Shown here: positions 24,170 to 32,768 of the stretch, piece by piece
How positions within the stretch are numbered: the stretch's first letter is position 1
Layout of the letters: each line of letters begins with the position of its first letter
Assembly (NCBI GenBank): GCA_035303785.1
Contig: DATGRI010000062.1
Coordinates: 1 to 35,138, forward strand
DNA length: 35,138 bases
Origin: Sphingobacteriaceae bacterium
GTDB taxonomy: Bacteria; Bacillota; Sulfobacillia; Thermaerobacterales; RSA17
Direction: 5' to 3'
Made by a program: the position numbers and the translations under genes
Notes under the pieces: generated by a model
The model's input: only the letters and a program-made list of their open reading frames with translations
Database searches by the model: none
Told to the model about the DNA's origin: nothing

Positions 24170-24286
24170 CAACTGTTCACGCCTCCTCACGGAAATACTG
24201 GAGCGGAGCCGGGGACGGCGGCGCGTCCCGCAGCCAATGCTGCATCCTATGTGGGCAAGGGACGGGTTGTCATGGGTTCCCGGCGG

Positions 24287-25009
24287 TCAAAAGGCGGGCA
24301 GGCCCCAGGCTTGGACCAGGGCCGCCAGGAGGGCGGTGGTCAAGAGGGCCGGCAGCAGGTTGGCCACCCGGATTTTCGTCAGCCCCAGCATGTTGAAGGC
24401 CAAGGCCACGATCATAAGGCCCCCCGCCGCCGTAACGGCGTCCAGGATGGGATCGCTCACCAGGCCCCGCACCAGGCCGGCGGCGGCCGTCAGCCCCCCT
24501 TGATAGATGCCGATGGTAAAAACCGAAAACAAAACGCCGATGCCTAGGGCAGCGGCCAGGGCCATGGCGGCGATGCCGTCCAAGGCGGCCTTGGTGATGA
24601 GGATGGTGGGATTGCCCATCAGGCCGTCCTGGATGGCCCCCAGCACCGTCATGGGGCCCACGCAAAACAGCATGCTGGCGGTGACGAAGCCTTCGGTGAA
24701 GCGGCTGAACAGGGGGCTGCGGGCGGCCAGGCGGGCCTGGAGCCACTGGCCCAGGGCGTCGAAGTACCGTTGGATATTGACGGCTTCTCCCAGAGCGGCG
24801 CCCGACACCAGCCCCATCAAGACGACGATGACGGCGCCGCCGCCGGCGGTCAGGGCCATCTGCAGCCCCACCAGCAGGGTGACGGTGGCCAGGGCCTGCA
24901 TAACCAGCTGGTTGATGTTGGCGGGGAGGCGGGCGCCCACCAGCAATCCCAGGAGGCTGCCTGCCGTGACGGTGAGTATGTTGATGACGGTGCCTATGCC
25001 TGGAAACAA
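24287..25009 (-). CDS. DUF554 family membrane protein (YqgA-like)
   Basis: A 240-residue integral membrane protein with about six to seven hydrophobic segments. It starts 'GIGTVINILTVTAGSLLGLLVG' and contains 'MLFCVGPMTVLGAIQDGL' and 'GGLMIVALAFNMLGLTKIRVANLLPAL', the hallmarks of DUF554 (YqgA/YdfK). Function unknown. The start is TTG, with AAGGAGG about seven bases upstream. It lies 117 bases upstream of the decarboxylase gene on the same strand. Confidence 0.88.
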   Translation of the reverse strand: MFPGIGTVINILTVTAGSLLGLLVGARLPANINQLVMQALATVTLLVGLQMALTAGGGAVIVVLMGLVSGAALGEAVNIQRYFDALGQWLQARLAARSPLFSRFTEGFVTASMLFCVGPMTVLGAIQDGLMGNPTILITKAALDGIAAMALAAALGIGVLFSVFTIGIYQGGLTAAAGLVRGLVSDPILDAVTAAGGLMIVALAFNMLGLTKIRVANLLPALLTTALLAALVQAWGLPAF

Positions 25010-25075
25010 ACGAAGGCCTCCTTGGGAGGTGCTCTTGGCGGCTTGTTCGCCGAACCCTCCCGCCTTCCTGTCGTC

Positions 25076-25104
25076 TTGGCCGGGGGGGACGGCTGTGGTA
25101 TGCT
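25076..25104 (+). promoter_or_regulatory. Predicted promoter of the thioredoxin-fold/GGDEF gene pair
   Basis: TTGGCC (25076-25081) and TATGCT (25099-25104) are 17 bases apart, each with four of six consensus matches. They lie 67 bases before the start of the thioredoxin-fold gene, in the divergent gap shared with the DUF554 gene. Confidence 0.4.
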
Positions 25105-25170
25105 TTCGGCGTCACCCCCTTGTCGAAATCAAGGTCCCCTTTGGACGTGGTGGATGAGGAGGCAGTCAAC

Positions 25171-25599
25171 TTGAGCCGAAGGCGGTCTGTTGTGGAAGTT
25201 CCCTTGGCCAAGGGCGATTACTTGGATCATGCCATCAAGAACTTCGACCCGCTGCTGCTGGTCTTCTACACCGATGAGGTGGACTACGGACCCTTCCTGC
25301 GGGCCGTCAGCAAGGTGCTGGAGGAGCGGGACGACGAGATCAGCCTGGTCCGGGCCGACATCAAGGACTTGGAGCCCTTGTTCGCCGAACTGCGGGCGAC
25401 CAAGGGGTACCACGCCTACGACTTCGACCGGCTGCCCGCTTTGGGCTTGTTCCGCTCGGGCCAACTGATCACCACCTTCAATCCCATCCTGCCCGTCAGC
25501 CGGAAGGTCATGGAGAAGGAAATCGAGCAGCAGTTCCGTCGCTTCGTCGAGGTCTTTGTGGATTACGACCCGGAGAAATTGACTTTCAATCACCGGTAA
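25171..25599 (+). CDS. Thioredoxin-fold protein lacking the CxxC motif
   Basis: A 142-residue soluble protein with a thioredoxin-like layout: strand 'DPLLLVFYTDEV' where the CxxC would follow, a helix ('YGPFLRAVSKVLEER'), strand 'ISLVRADIKDLEPLFAELRA' and 'FDRLPALGLFRSGQLITTF', which matches the cis-Pro segment (x-P-x-L-x-L-F-x-x-G). It has no Cys at all, so it cannot be a thiol oxidoreductase; an adaptor or binding role is more likely. TTG 25171 is favoured because GAGGAGG is eight bases upstream. It is 35 bases before the GGDEF gene and probably cotranscribed. Confidence 0.6.
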   Translation: MSRRRSVVEVPLAKGDYLDHAIKNFDPLLLVFYTDEVDYGPFLRAVSKVLEERDDEISLVRADIKDLEPLFAELRATKGYHAYDFDRLPALGLFRSGQLITTFNPILPVSRKVMEKEIEQQFRRFVEVFVDYDPEKLTFNHR

Positions 25600-25634
25600 T
25601 CCGCCGTCAAGCCGGCGAGGAGCCGGCAAAGGAG

Positions 25635-26543
25635 ATGTTTTCTGCCATTCATAACGGGAATGATCGGCAAGGCCGGGATCGGTTCCAGCTGCTGCTGGGG
25701 CTGATCAAGGACCTTCTGGATGAATTGGAATTCCAATACCGGTCGGCCCAGCGGGACGCGGTGACCGACCCCGTCACGGGCCTGTACAACCGCCGCTATT
25801 TCGACATGCGCCTCCGGGACGAAGTGGCCGGCGCCCTGCGCTACGGCCACGTCTTCTCCGTCGCCTTGTTCGACATCGACGAATTCAAGGAATACAACGA
25901 CCACTTCGGCCACCGGGCGGGGGACCAGCTGCTGTCCCGGCTGGCCGCCATCATGCGGGGCGAGGTCAGGAACCCCGACGTGGTGGTCCGGTTCGGCGGC
26001 GACGAGTTCGCCTTCATCCTGCCCCATACTCCCGTGGAGGGAGCCCTCCGGATGTTCGAGCGCATCGGGCGGCGCCTGGCTTCGGAGCTGGGGTCCACCG
26101 CCACCTTGAGCGGCGGCGTGGCCCAGTTCCCCATCCACGGCCAGTCGGCCCTGGAACTGCTGGAAGCCGCCGACAAGGCCCTGTACAAGGCCAAGGCGGC
26201 GGGCAAGGCCACGGTGGAGGTGGCCGCGCCTGCAGCCGACCAGGTGGAGCCGGCGCCGGTGCAGGAGCCCGAATCGCCCTTGCGGGCCGCTCCCGTCCGG
26301 GGCGCTTCACCCCCCCAAACCATGCCCAAGGTGGAAGAGGTGGCTGTGGGCTTCAGCGGCGGCGACGGGATGCCGGCGGCCGTCTGGCGGGCTTCGGGCC
26401 TCCTGCGGGTGTTGCGGGCCGAGCCCCTGGCCCTGCCCCAGACCGCCTTCCCTGGGCAGAAGGCCTACCGCATCGAGACGCCCAAGGGCGCCTTCCGCTT
26501 GATCCAAGGCCACCAAACGTGGCTCCTGCAAGGGGAGTCCTGA
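25635..26543 (+). CDS. Diguanylate cyclase (GGDEF domain)
   Basis: Makes the second messenger cyclic di-GMP from GTP. In the 302-residue protein the GGDEF domain spans about residues 40-200, with 'DPVTGLYNRRYFD', 'ALFDIDEFKEYNDHFGH' and an intact FGGDEF active site (residues 121-125). RxxD at 112-115 has the spacing of the inhibitory I-site, so feedback inhibition by c-di-GMP is likely. No N-terminal sensor domain is present, only a short helix. The C-terminal 100 residues are a Pro-rich linker and an unknown segment ('AVWRASGLLRVLRAEPLALPQ'). A GGAG abuts the ATG, with GAGGAG further up, so the start is not certain. Confidence 0.88.
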   Translation: MFSAIHNGNDRQGRDRFQLLLGLIKDLLDELEFQYRSAQRDAVTDPVTGLYNRRYFDMRLRDEVAGALRYGHVFSVALFDIDEFKEYNDHFGHRAGDQLLSRLAAIMRGEVRNPDVVVRFGGDEFAFILPHTPVEGALRMFERIGRRLASELGSTATLSGGVAQFPIHGQSALELLEAADKALYKAKAAGKATVEVAAPAADQVEPAPVQEPESPLRAAPVRGASPPQTMPKVEEVAVGFSGGDGMPAAVWRASGLLRVLRAEPLALPQTAFPGQKAYRIETPKGAFRLIQGHQTWLLQGES

Positions 26544-26684
26544 CGGCCCCCCGCCATTGTTGCAATTTGGTTTCACCCCCTGCCTCCGGCAAGGATACCG
26601 GCGGGTGCCAGCGAAGCCTCCTGCTGGATGGATTTCCAGAGATAAAAGCCGGCCGCCGGCCGGTCCCAGGAGGTTTCCCGGCCC

Positions 26685-28328
26685 ATGCTGTCCTTGCGCC
26701 GCACCGGCGGGGCTCTGGCCCTGCTGCTGCTCTTGCTGTTCTTGTTGTCCTTGCCCGTTCAAGCCCAGGAAAGCCCCGGCAGCCTTGCCCGCTTCAACGA
26801 CGTGCGGGGCCACTGGGCGGAGACCTTCATCCGGACCATGTGGTACGCCGGCGTGCTGGACGTGCCCGAGGACGGCCGCTTCCGCCCCGATGAGCCCGTA
26901 ACCCGGGCCGACTTCACCTTCTGGCTGGCCCGGGCCCTGGAACTGAGCCCCGTGGCCGGCGCCGGGGAGCCCGGCTTCGACGCCCCCTTCACCGACTGGG
27001 AGGCCATCCCCGAGGAGCAGCGGGGCCACATCGCCGCGGCCCATGCCGCCGGCCTCATTAGCGGCTATCCCGACGGCACCTTCGGGCCCGAAGGCTCCAT
27101 CACCCGGCTGGAAATCGGCACCCTCCTGGGCCGGTCCCTGATGGAACTGGACCTGACCCCCAAGCAGCTCTTCTTCCTCCAATTCGCCGACGGGGAGACC
27201 ATTCCCGAATGGGGGCTGCCGGCGGCCCTGCCGGTGGAGAAGCTCATCATCATCGGCACCCCCAAGGACGGCGCCATGCACTTTGATCCCCACGGCACCA
27301 CCACCCGGGCCCAGGCCATCACCATGGTGGAGCGCTTTACCCGGGTGCGGCTGGAGATCACCGGCCTGCCCCGGCCGGAGCCCCGGCCCGTGGCGCCCGT
27401 GGGCAAGATTTTCGCCGGCTACTACATCAACCAGGACGTGGCCTACGAAGTGCTCCAGCGGCACGGCTCGGCCCTGGACTGGCTGGTCTACTGGGGCAAT
27501 GAGCTGGACGCCGCCGGCCACATCCAGGGGACCGACAACCCCCGGACCTTGGCCTGGGCCGCCGGCAACGGCCGGCCCCTCATCGCCCTGCTGGCCAACC
27601 ACACCCGGGAGGCCAACAGCCGCCTCCTGAACAACCGGGGCGCCTGGGAGACGGCGGTGCGGGAGCTGGAGGACCTGCTGGCCAAAGGCTACAGCGGCAT
27701 CAACGTCGACTTCGAGGACGTGCCCGTGGAGGACGGGCCCGCCCTGACGGAATTCGTCTGCACCTTGTACCGCCGGCTGAAGCCCCAGGGGCATCACATC
27801 AGCCTGTCCCTGCCCGCCAAGACCACCGATGCCGGCAACAGCTGGTCGGGAGCCTTCGACTACGCCGAACTGGGCCGGTGCGCCGACCACGTGGTCATCA
27901 TGACCTACGACTTCTCCTGGGCCGGTGGATCGCCCGGGCCTGTGGGGCCCCTGGGCTGGATGAAGCGGGTCATGGAATACGCCGCCACCCGCATCCCCAA
28001 GGAGAAGCTACTCCTGGGCCTGCCCGCCTACGGCTATGACTGGCCGGTGGACGGCGGCCGGGGCCGGGCCCTGACCACCCGGACCATCCAGTCCCTGCTG
28101 GCGGCCCAGGGAATTGCGGCCGAATACCACCCGGAGCACGGTGAAAGCACCTTCACCTACGTGGACGAAGAAGGCATCCGGCGGGTGGTCTGGTTCACCC
28201 CGCCCGAGGGGGTGGCGGCCAAGCTGGCCTTGGTGGAGGAATTGGATTTGGCCGGAGTGGCCATGTGGCGCCTGGGCCAGGAGATGGAAGGCTACTGGCC
28301 CCACCTGCGGCGGATCAACGGCCGCTGA
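26685..28328 (+). CDS. SLH-domain glycoside hydrolase family 18 protein
   Basis: A 547-residue exported protein: signal peptide (to about residue 28), two to three SLH repeats (about 35-215; 'RFRPDEPVTRADFTFWLARAL', 'GYPDGTFGPEGSITRLEIG'), then a GH18 catalytic domain from about 240 on. The catalytic site is INVDFEDV, with Asp342 and the acid Glu344; further barrel landmarks are 'VVIMTYDFSW' and 'KLLLGLPAYGYDW'. It resembles the spore cortex/coat hydrolases SleL/YaaH and YdhD rather than chitinases, but with SLH anchoring instead of LysM. AGGAGG lies upstream of the ATG. It follows the diguanylate cyclase gene and converges on spoIIP with a 20-base gap. Confidence 0.9.
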   Translation: MLSLRRTGGALALLLLLLFLLSLPVQAQESPGSLARFNDVRGHWAETFIRTMWYAGVLDVPEDGRFRPDEPVTRADFTFWLARALELSPVAGAGEPGFDAPFTDWEAIPEEQRGHIAAAHAAGLISGYPDGTFGPEGSITRLEIGTLLGRSLMELDLTPKQLFFLQFADGETIPEWGLPAALPVEKLIIIGTPKDGAMHFDPHGTTTRAQAITMVERFTRVRLEITGLPRPEPRPVAPVGKIFAGYYINQDVAYEVLQRHGSALDWLVYWGNELDAAGHIQGTDNPRTLAWAAGNGRPLIALLANHTREANSRLLNNRGAWETAVRELEDLLAKGYSGINVDFEDVPVEDGPALTEFVCTLYRRLKPQGHHISLSLPAKTTDAGNSWSGAFDYAELGRCADHVVIMTYDFSWAGGSPGPVGPLGWMKRVMEYAATRIPKEKLLLGLPAYGYDWPVDGGRGRALTTRTIQSLLAAQGIAAEYHPEHGESTFTYVDEEGIRRVVWFTPPEGVAAKLALVEELDLAGVAMWRLGQEMEGYWPHLRRINGR

Positions 28329-28348
28329 AGGGGCGCCGGCCCGCCCAT

Positions 28349-30106
28349 CTAGTCTTCAAAGTGGCGGTCGAACCATTCCTTCATGACCTTGGCCATGTAG
28401 CCCGCCGACCGCTCGGCCGACTCCCGGGCGTTGGTGTGGGAGCCCATCTCCAGCAGGATGACCCGGGGGCCCAGGTCCTGGTTGTAGTTGCCCCGGCCGA
28501 AGAAGATGCCCTTCATGAGGCCGGGGTACAGTTCGTCGGCCACCGCCTTCAACTGGCGGGCGAACTGGAGGTTTTGGGCACTGTTGGGGTTCTGCCGGCC
28601 CACCACCGCCCGCACCTGGGTCACCCCCTGGCCGTCGATCTCGTGGGCGTACACTTCCTGGGGCACGGCGTCCCGGTGGACGTCCACCACCACCGCCGGC
28701 CGGTCCCGCAGGTGCTGGACGATGGTCTGGCGGGAGCGGCGGTAGGCGCCCCGGTCGTGGGGCAGGTGGAGGCTCTCATCGTGGATGACGGTGAAGCCTT
28801 CATCCTCCAAGCCCTGGGCGAAAGCCTCGCCCACCTTGTGGATGCCGCCCCTGCCCTCGGTGGCTTCCTCCCCGTCGGAGCGGACATAGGATTCGGCATT
28901 GTGGGTGTGGATGATGAGGATCTTGCTCCCGTCCGCGGCCCCGCCCCGGCCCATGAGGATGTCCAATAGGCTTCGCCGCTGGGCCAGGTGCTGCACCGAC
29001 GGGCCGGCGTTGGCGGCGGCCGCCGCTGCATCGGCCGCGGGCACCACCGCCGGCGTGGGCTTGGCGCCCGGCGCCTCGCTCAGGCTGAACTGGCCCAAGG
29101 TCTGGGCAAAGGCGTTGCGCCCGTCCACCCGCAGCACCCGGTACCAGCGGTTGTCGGCGTCGATGTACTCATCGTCCACGAAGATGGGGTGGCCCCAGTG
29201 GGTGATCACCCGGCCCGACTCGTCCAGGAGCCGGTAGGTCTCGCCCGCCGGGCCCGGGCGGTGGGCCTGGCCTTCCCGCCACAGACGGTCGCCGGCCATG
29301 GTGGCCCCGGCCATCAGGAGCAAGGCCAGCACCACGCTGAGCATGGCTCCCCCGCCGCCGCCCAGGGGGGAGGGCCGGGGCGGGCCACCGTTGCCGGCAT
29401 TATCGTCGCCTTCCCCTGGTGTCCTGCTTCCGCCTGCCGCCGGAGCATCGGGGTCAGGGGCCTGGCCCCCGGCCGGGGCAGCCTGGCGCCGGGCGAGAAA
29501 TTCCCTGGTTTCCCCGACCGTTTCCGCCAATAGGACCGCCAGGAACCCCGCCAGCACCACGCTGTCGACGATGCCTGCCCGGCCGATGCCGGCGAAGGCG
29601 CCGGGCACGCCCCGGGCTACGTTGGCGATGCCGGCGAACACGTCGGCCAGCACCAGGCCCAGGACGCCGGCGATGAAGGCGGAGCGGCGTGAGCGTCCGG
29701 CCAGGTACCCGGTGACGGCGGCCACGATGGCCGGCGCCCACACGGGGTCCACGTCCAGCCGGCCCAAGGTGCCCGGCTCGGGGGGGAGGAGGGTTTCCAG
29801 GCCGAAGACCACCGCCGCGGTGATCAAGGCGGCCACCACGGCCCGGCGCTTCTCGTAGGCCTCGTCGGCGGTGGTGATCAAGTAGATGCAGACGCCCACG
29901 GGAACCACGGCCCCGCCCAGGCCGATGCGGACGCCGGCCCCCAGGGGGATGTCGGGCAGAAAGGTGCCGGCGAACATGGCCGCCAGCAACAGCAGGGCGG
30001 TGGTGTCGGTGAGGCGCATCCGGTCCAGCACCCGGTGGGTCCAGCCCAGGAAGATGGCTGTAGCCAACAGCAAGATCAAGATCCTGCCTAACGGTAAGAA
30101 GGCCAT
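28349..30106 (-). CDS. spoIIP: Fusion: DUF1614 membrane domain + SpoIIP amidase
   Basis: In sporulation SpoIIP, with SpoIID and SpoIIM, degrades peptidoglycan during engulfment. Here residues 1-215 are a polytopic membrane domain ('LPLGRILILLLATAIFLGW', 'RMRLTDTTALLLLAAMF', 'GRSRRSAFIAGVLGLVLADV', 'LAGFLAVLLAETVGETREF') that I read as DUF1614. After a Pro/Gly-rich linker and another hydrophobic helix (about 250-270) comes the SpoIIP amidase: 'ILIIHTHNAESYV' (His400, Glu405), 'RSRQTIVQHLRDRPAVVVDVHRDAV' and 'GNYNQDLGPRVILLEMGSHTN'. SpoIIP normally has just one anchor. GGAGGGGG lies about 11 bases before the ATG. Divergent from queG. Confidence 0.88.
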   Translation of the reverse strand: MAFLPLGRILILLLATAIFLGWTHRVLDRMRLTDTTALLLLAAMFAGTFLPDIPLGAGVRIGLGGAVVPVGVCIYLITTADEAYEKRRAVVAALITAAVVFGLETLLPPEPGTLGRLDVDPVWAPAIVAAVTGYLAGRSRRSAFIAGVLGLVLADVFAGIANVARGVPGAFAGIGRAGIVDSVVLAGFLAVLLAETVGETREFLARRQAAPAGGQAPDPDAPAAGGSRTPGEGDDNAGNGGPPRPSPLGGGGGAMLSVVLALLLMAGATMAGDRLWREGQAHRPGPAGETYRLLDESGRVITHWGHPIFVDDEYIDADNRWYRVLRVDGRNAFAQTLGQFSLSEAPGAKPTPAVVPAADAAAAAANAGPSVQHLAQRRSLLDILMGRGGAADGSKILIIHTHNAESYVRSDGEEATEGRGGIHKVGEAFAQGLEDEGFTVIHDESLHLPHDRGAYRRSRQTIVQHLRDRPAVVVDVHRDAVPQEVYAHEIDGQGVTQVRAVVGRQNPNSAQNLQFARQLKAVADELYPGLMKGIFFGRGNYNQDLGPRVILLEMGSHTNARESAERSAGYMAKVMKEWFDRHFED

Positions 30107-30233
30107 GGCAGCCTGTACCCCCTCCGCATGCCGCTGGTGGACTTGGTGGTTTTTAGCCTTTCCGGCGGCGGGGGGAGTTTATTACCCGTGTGTTATGTTG
30201 GGGATGCAAGCCGGGGGGGTGAGGGAGTTGGCT

Positions 30234-31568
30234 TTGGCGGAAAAAGCGCCGGTGGCCGATGAACGGTTCGTGGAAGCCCTGCGCCGCTACGGCGCCCAAC
30301 GGGACATCGTCGCCCTGGGCGTCACCACGGCGGAGCCCTTCCACGACGTGGCCGATATTTTGCGGCGCCGCCACGCCCAAGGCCGGAAAAGCCGCTTCGA
30401 GCCGGCGGACATCGACCGGCGGGTGGATCCCCAGCAGCTCCTGCCCGGCGCCCGGTCCCTCATTTCCATCGCCATCTCCTACCACTCGGGCGGCGGCGGG
30501 GAGCCGGTGCGCCCGCCCCGCACCCGGCGCATCGACCCCGCCTTGCGGCCCGTGCCCGATGGGGTTTACGACCGGCCGGACCGGCTCCGGGGCCGGCGGC
30601 TGCGGCGGCAGTTGCCCGGCGGTCCAGTAGCCGGCGGTGCAGGCCCTGACCCCGCCTCCTCGGGAGCGGGCGGCCACCGGGGCTGGGTGTCCCGCCACGC
30701 CTGGGGCCGGGACTACCACAAGGTGGTGGGGGAAAGGCTGGCGGCCCTGGGGCGGTTCATCACCGACCATTTCCCCGGGACCCAATGGAGGGCCTACGTG
30801 GACACGGGCCCGCCCGTGGACCGGGCCGTAGCCCAGCGGGCCGGCGTGGGCTGGATCGGCAAAAACTGCTGCCTCTTCGTCCCCGGGGCCGGCTCCCTGG
30901 TGGTCCTGGGCACCTTGGTGACCACCCTGGCCCTGCCCCCCGACGACCCCGGCCCCGAGCCCTTCCAAGAGTGCGGCGACTGCGACCTGTGCATCCGGGC
31001 CTGCCCCACCGGCGCCCTGGTGGGGCCCGGCGATCTGGAGCCGTCTCTGTGCCTGGCCGAGGCCACGGTGCTGAAGGGATCCATTCCCCTGCCCCTGCGG
31101 GAGCCCCTGGGCAACCGCATCTACGGCTGCGACACCTGCCAGCAGGTGTGCCCCTACAACCGGGACCTGCCGGCCGCCGGCAGCCGGGCCTTCCTGCCCG
31201 TGGGCCCATGGGACACGGGCCCCGACTTGCAGGAAATCATCGGCCTCACCAAGAGGGAGTTCCGGGAGCACTACGGTGACCGGGCATCGGGCTGGCGGGG
31301 CAAGTCGGTCATCCAGCGGAACGCCGTCTACGCCCTGGGCAACTACGCCGATCCCGAGACGGTGCCCTTGCTGGGCCGGCTGCTGGACGAAGATCCCCGG
31401 CCCGCCGTGAGGGGAGCCGCCGCCTGGGCCCTGGGCAGGGTGGGCAATGCCGAGGCCAGGCGCCGCTTGGCCCGGGCCGTCGCCACGGAGACCGATCCCC
31501 AGGTGCGGGCGGAAATCCACCAGGCCATGGCCCATGCCTTGCCGGCCGTCACGGGGCCGGCGGGCTGA
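30234..31568 (+). CDS. queG: Epoxyqueuosine reductase QueG
   Basis: Final step of queuosine tRNA modification, a cobalamin and Fe-S enzyme. The 444-residue protein has 'YVDTGPPVDRAVAQRAGVGWIGKN', two [4Fe-4S] motifs ('CGDCDLCIRACPTGAL' and 'CDTCQQVCPYN') and C-terminal HEAT-like repeats ('RNAVYALGNYADPETVPLLG'). A stretch of roughly 45-50 residues rich in Arg, Gly and Pro is inserted at about residues 100-150, before 'SRHAWGRDYHKVV'. Several starts are possible: TTG 30234 has GAGGGAG six bases upstream; GTG 30219 and ATG 30195 are also in frame. Its last 20 bases overlap convergent thiI. No queC, queD, queE or tgt nearby. Confidence 0.9.
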   Translation: MAEKAPVADERFVEALRRYGAQRDIVALGVTTAEPFHDVADILRRRHAQGRKSRFEPADIDRRVDPQQLLPGARSLISIAISYHSGGGGEPVRPPRTRRIDPALRPVPDGVYDRPDRLRGRRLRRQLPGGPVAGGAGPDPASSGAGGHRGWVSRHAWGRDYHKVVGERLAALGRFITDHFPGTQWRAYVDTGPPVDRAVAQRAGVGWIGKNCCLFVPGAGSLVVLGTLVTTLALPPDDPGPEPFQECGDCDLCIRACPTGALVGPGDLEPSLCLAEATVLKGSIPLPLREPLGNRIYGCDTCQQVCPYNRDLPAAGSRAFLPVGPWDTGPDLQEIIGLTKREFREHYGDRASGWRGKSVIQRNAVYALGNYADPETVPLLGRLLDEDPRPAVRGAAAWALGRVGNAEARRRLARAVATETDPQVRAEIHQAMAHALPAVTGPAG

Positions 31569-32766
31569 CCTCCGCCTCCCCAGTCCCATCGGCGAAGGGT
31601 GTTATCAGCCGCACGGTGCGGTTGGCCAGGGCTTCCGCCACCAGTTCAGCCACCGGCAGCCGGGCCTCCAGGCTTTCCGTCCGGGCCAGGCTGGGCTTGG
31701 TCTGGGGATGCCGGGGCACGAACAGGCTGCAGCAGTCCTGGTACGGCAGGATGGAAATGTCGTAAGTGCCGATTTCCTTGGCCAGGTCCGTGATCTCCGC
31801 CTTGTCCATGCCGATGAGGGGCCGGAGGACGGGCATGGTGGTGACGGCGCTGATGGCGGCGATGCTCTCCAAAGTCTGGCTGGCCACCTGGCCCATGCTC
31901 TCCCCCGTGGCCAGGGCCAGGGCCCCCGTCTCGGCCGACAACTGCTCGGCGATGCGGAACATGAACCGGCGCATGATGGTGATGCCGTAGTCGGCGGGCA
32001 CGTTTTCGTGGATGGCCCGCTGGATGGCGGTGAAGTGGATGATGTGCAGGGGAATAGGGCCGCCCCATTCCGCCAGCACCCGGCACAAGTCCACCACCTT
32101 GTTCAGCGCCCGCTGGCTGGTGAAGGGCGGGCTGTGGAAATGGACCGCCTCCGCCTGGGCCCCTCGCTTCATGAGGAGCCACAAGGCCACGGGGCTGTCG
32201 ATGCCCCCCGACAGCAGCACGGTGACCCGGCCGCTGGCCCCCACGGGCAGGCCGCCGGGGCCGGGGGTGCCGCCGGCGTAGACGTAAACCCGGCCGTCCC
32301 GCACCTCGATGTGGATCTGGATGTCTGGTCGGTGCACGTCCACCCGCAGGCCCCGCTCCCCCCGGGCGTTGAGGAGGAAGGTCCCTACCTGCCGGTTGAT
32401 TTCCATGGACGTCAAGGGGAAGGACTTATCGCCCCGCCGGGCGGCCACCTTGAAAGTCATCCCTTCCGACCGGTCCAAGGCGGCCAGGGCCGCCTCCTGG
32501 ACGGCCGCCATGTCCTGGGCCACCACGTAGGCGGGGTGGAGTTCCACCACACCGAAGACCTTGGCCAGCCGGGCCATGGCCTGCTCCATATCTCCGGGCG
32601 GGACGTGGACCACCAGGCGGCCCCGGAAGGTGCGCACCCGGGCCTCCATGGACGGGGGCAGGGCCTCCCGCAGCCGCCGGGCCAGCAGTTCCTCGAAAAA
32701 GGGCCGGTTGCGGCCCTTGAGCCCGATTTCCCCGTAGCGGACCAAAATGGCGTTGGGCTCCTGCAT
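31549..32766 (-). CDS. thiI: tRNA 4-thiouridine synthase ThiI
   Basis: Inserts sulfur at U8 of tRNA, and in some bacteria supplies thiazole sulfur. The 405-residue protein has an N-terminal ferredoxin-like and THUMP region (to about 165) and then the PP-loop ATPase motif SGGIDS (186-191). 'ATGESMGQVASQTLES' and 'DCCSLFVPRHPQTK' follow. The C-terminal rhodanese domain of E. coli ThiI is missing, as in Bacillus subtilis, where a dedicated cysteine desulfurase (NifZ) encoded next to thiI feeds sulfur directly. The same pairing is seen here: the upstream desulfurase gene ends two bases before the ATG. Confidence 0.94.
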   Translation of the reverse strand: MQEPNAILVRYGEIGLKGRNRPFFEELLARRLREALPPSMEARVRTFRGRLVVHVPPGDMEQAMARLAKVFGVVELHPAYVVAQDMAAVQEAALAALDRSEGMTFKVAARRGDKSFPLTSMEINRQVGTFLLNARGERGLRVDVHRPDIQIHIEVRDGRVYVYAGGTPGPGGLPVGASGRVTVLLSGGIDSPVALWLLMKRGAQAEAVHFHSPPFTSQRALNKVVDLCRVLAEWGGPIPLHIIHFTAIQRAIHENVPADYGITIMRRFMFRIAEQLSAETGALALATGESMGQVASQTLESIAAISAVTTMPVLRPLIGMDKAEITDLAKEIGTYDISILPYQDCCSLFVPRHPQTKPSLARTESLEARLPVAELVAEALANRTVRLITPFADGTGEAEVSPPAP

Positions 32767-32768
32767 AG

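Noticed and set aside
24212-24229. GC-rich hairpin between DUF554 and the arginine decarboxylase genes
   Set aside because: A six-base-pair stem without a T tract on either strand is not a credible terminator.
26544-26684. Possible c-di-GMP riboswitch before the GH18 gene
   Set aside because: The gap follows a diguanylate cyclase, so I looked for a GEMM-type core, but the conserved segments are absent; only short GC-rich complementary stretches are seen.
26307-27890. A 527-codon antisense frame over the diguanylate cyclase and GH18 genes
   Set aside because: It runs through the opposite strand of two real genes and the gap between them, without motif or ribosome binding site.
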